A stretch of DNA of 64,000 nucleotides from a virus. Position 1 is the stretch's first letter; each line of letters opens with the position of its first letter. The DNA is taken from positions 1 through 64,000 of the IMG/VR virus record IMGVR_UViG_3300044946_000048; one strand, written 5' to 3'. The position numbers were made by a program, and so were the translations under genes. This document shows positions 63,750-64,000 of this stretch, one piece after another. Below the pieces are notes generated by a model. It did no database searches, had not been told where the DNA came from, and saw only the letters and a program-made list of their open reading frames with translations.

Positions 63750-63822
63750 GACGAGTACCGTAGATTGGGGTTACTTCTGACTACGAATCAGATAGTGTAG
63801 GTTCGAATCCTGCGGCTCATCC
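63750..63822 (+). tRNA. tRNA-Arg(ACG)-like RNA, unit D
   Basis: Anticodon arm TCTGA-CTACGAA-TCAGA and T-arm GTAGG-TTCGAAT-CCTGC are those of a normal tRNA-Arg(ACG). The D-arm is replaced by CCGTAG...GGTTACTT, acceptor pairing has one C-A mismatch, and no CCA is encoded. It may be a tRNA mimic rather than a working tRNA. Confidence 0.5.
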
Positions 63823-63827
63823 TCATG

Positions 63828-63894
63828 ATGAGTCTAGTGTAATGGTAGCACATCCCGTTACTTCAATCGCTTGTCGTCTCGTCAATTAGCTCAT
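63828..63894 (+). ncRNA. tRNA-like RNA, unit E
   Basis: Closing stem ATGAGT/GCTCAT, D-arm like a true tRNA (AGTGTAATGGTAGCAC), then CCCGTTACTTC. No T-arm consensus. Ends directly at the GAGG ribosome site of the TROVE gene. Confidence 0.4.
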
Positions 63895-63904
63895 GAGGAT
63901 GAAC

Positions 63905-64000
63905 ATGAAGTTAAACAAAGCCACGCAGTTTGCACTAACGAAGTTTACTCACGAAGGCGCACCAGCCTATCGACACACGAATGCAGCCCAGGACCTGAGC
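63905..64000 (+). CDS. TROVE-domain (Ro60/Rsr-like) protein, N-terminus only
   Basis: 32 codons are visible. MKLNKATQFALTKFTHEGAP then AYRHTNAAQDLS. The (T/F)THEGAPA...L pattern is the start I recall for bacterial and phage TROVE proteins, ring proteins that bind Y RNAs and misfolded RNAs. GAGG lies six bases before the ATG. Tandem tRNA-like RNAs directly upstream support the call. The rest of the gene is outside the window. Confidence 0.6.
   Translation, partial: MKLNKATQFALTKFTHEGAPAYRHTNAAQDLS

Noticed and set aside
1-64000. Integrase, attachment site or lysogeny module
   Set aside because: No integrase, Cro/CI-type pair or tRNA-end duplication recognised; absence in the window does not exclude it elsewhere.

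Overview
The window is part of a bacteriophage genome, probably a tailed phage with a short tail. This is inferred from a portal, a very large terminase, a major capsid protein, and tail proteins resembling the adaptor and nozzle of T7-like phages. No tape-measure or sheath gene is visible. The host cannot be named from the sequence. Structural (late) genes lie on the minus strand at 1-23.4 kb. Accessory late genes, a large tRNA array and a few small proteins continue on the minus strand to 31.25 kb. Early and replication genes run on the plus strand from 32.3 kb to the window end. The two arms diverge from a roughly 1 kb control region (31.26-32.31 kb) packed with repeats, palindromes and sigma70-like promoters.

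Minus arm from its upstream end: tRNA operon promoter (30.17-30.2 kb), then 35 recognisable tRNA genes that together cover all 20 amino acids. Among them are about a dozen other folded RNAs and an RNase P RNA gene (24.6-24.9 kb). Then come a fibre-like protein, small virion-type proteins, terminase, portal, scaffold-like protein, capsid protein, two adaptor paralogues, nozzle-like protein and an 840-residue adhesin. The capsid gene is split by two group I introns, one carrying a LAGLIDADG endonuclease. Many HNH or endonuclease VII-like homing genes interrupt this arm.

Seven leaders on this arm, five of them in front of HNH genes, share an RNA element of two hairpins. Their 6-7 nt loops are exactly complementary to each other and covary from copy to copy, and the downstream loop contains the Shine-Dalgarno sequence. 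I consider this kissing-loop switch the strongest candidate for an undescribed regulatory system here.

Plus arm: a GIY-YIG-like nuclease and many very small proteins, many with four-base overlaps (32.3-38 kb). These are followed by a spanin-like protein, exonucleases, dNMP kinase, HD hydrolase, a GroES cochaperonin, an SSB-like protein and a cytosine methyltransferase with a fully overlapping second frame. Then come primase-polymerase/helicase, ThyX, class II ribonucleotide reductase, glycosyltransferase, MazG, family A DNA polymerase, a possible annealing protein, UvrD-type helicase and a RecB-like nuclease. Together they form a replication, recombination and nucleotide-supply module.

At the right edge a strong promoter starts exactly at a run of three tRNA-like RNAs that end at the start of a TROVE (Ro60-like) gene cut by the window. 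The same unusual D-arm-like RNA motif recurs in two RNAs of the tRNA array, suggesting a phage Ro/Y-RNA-type system combined with tRNA and RNase P functions.
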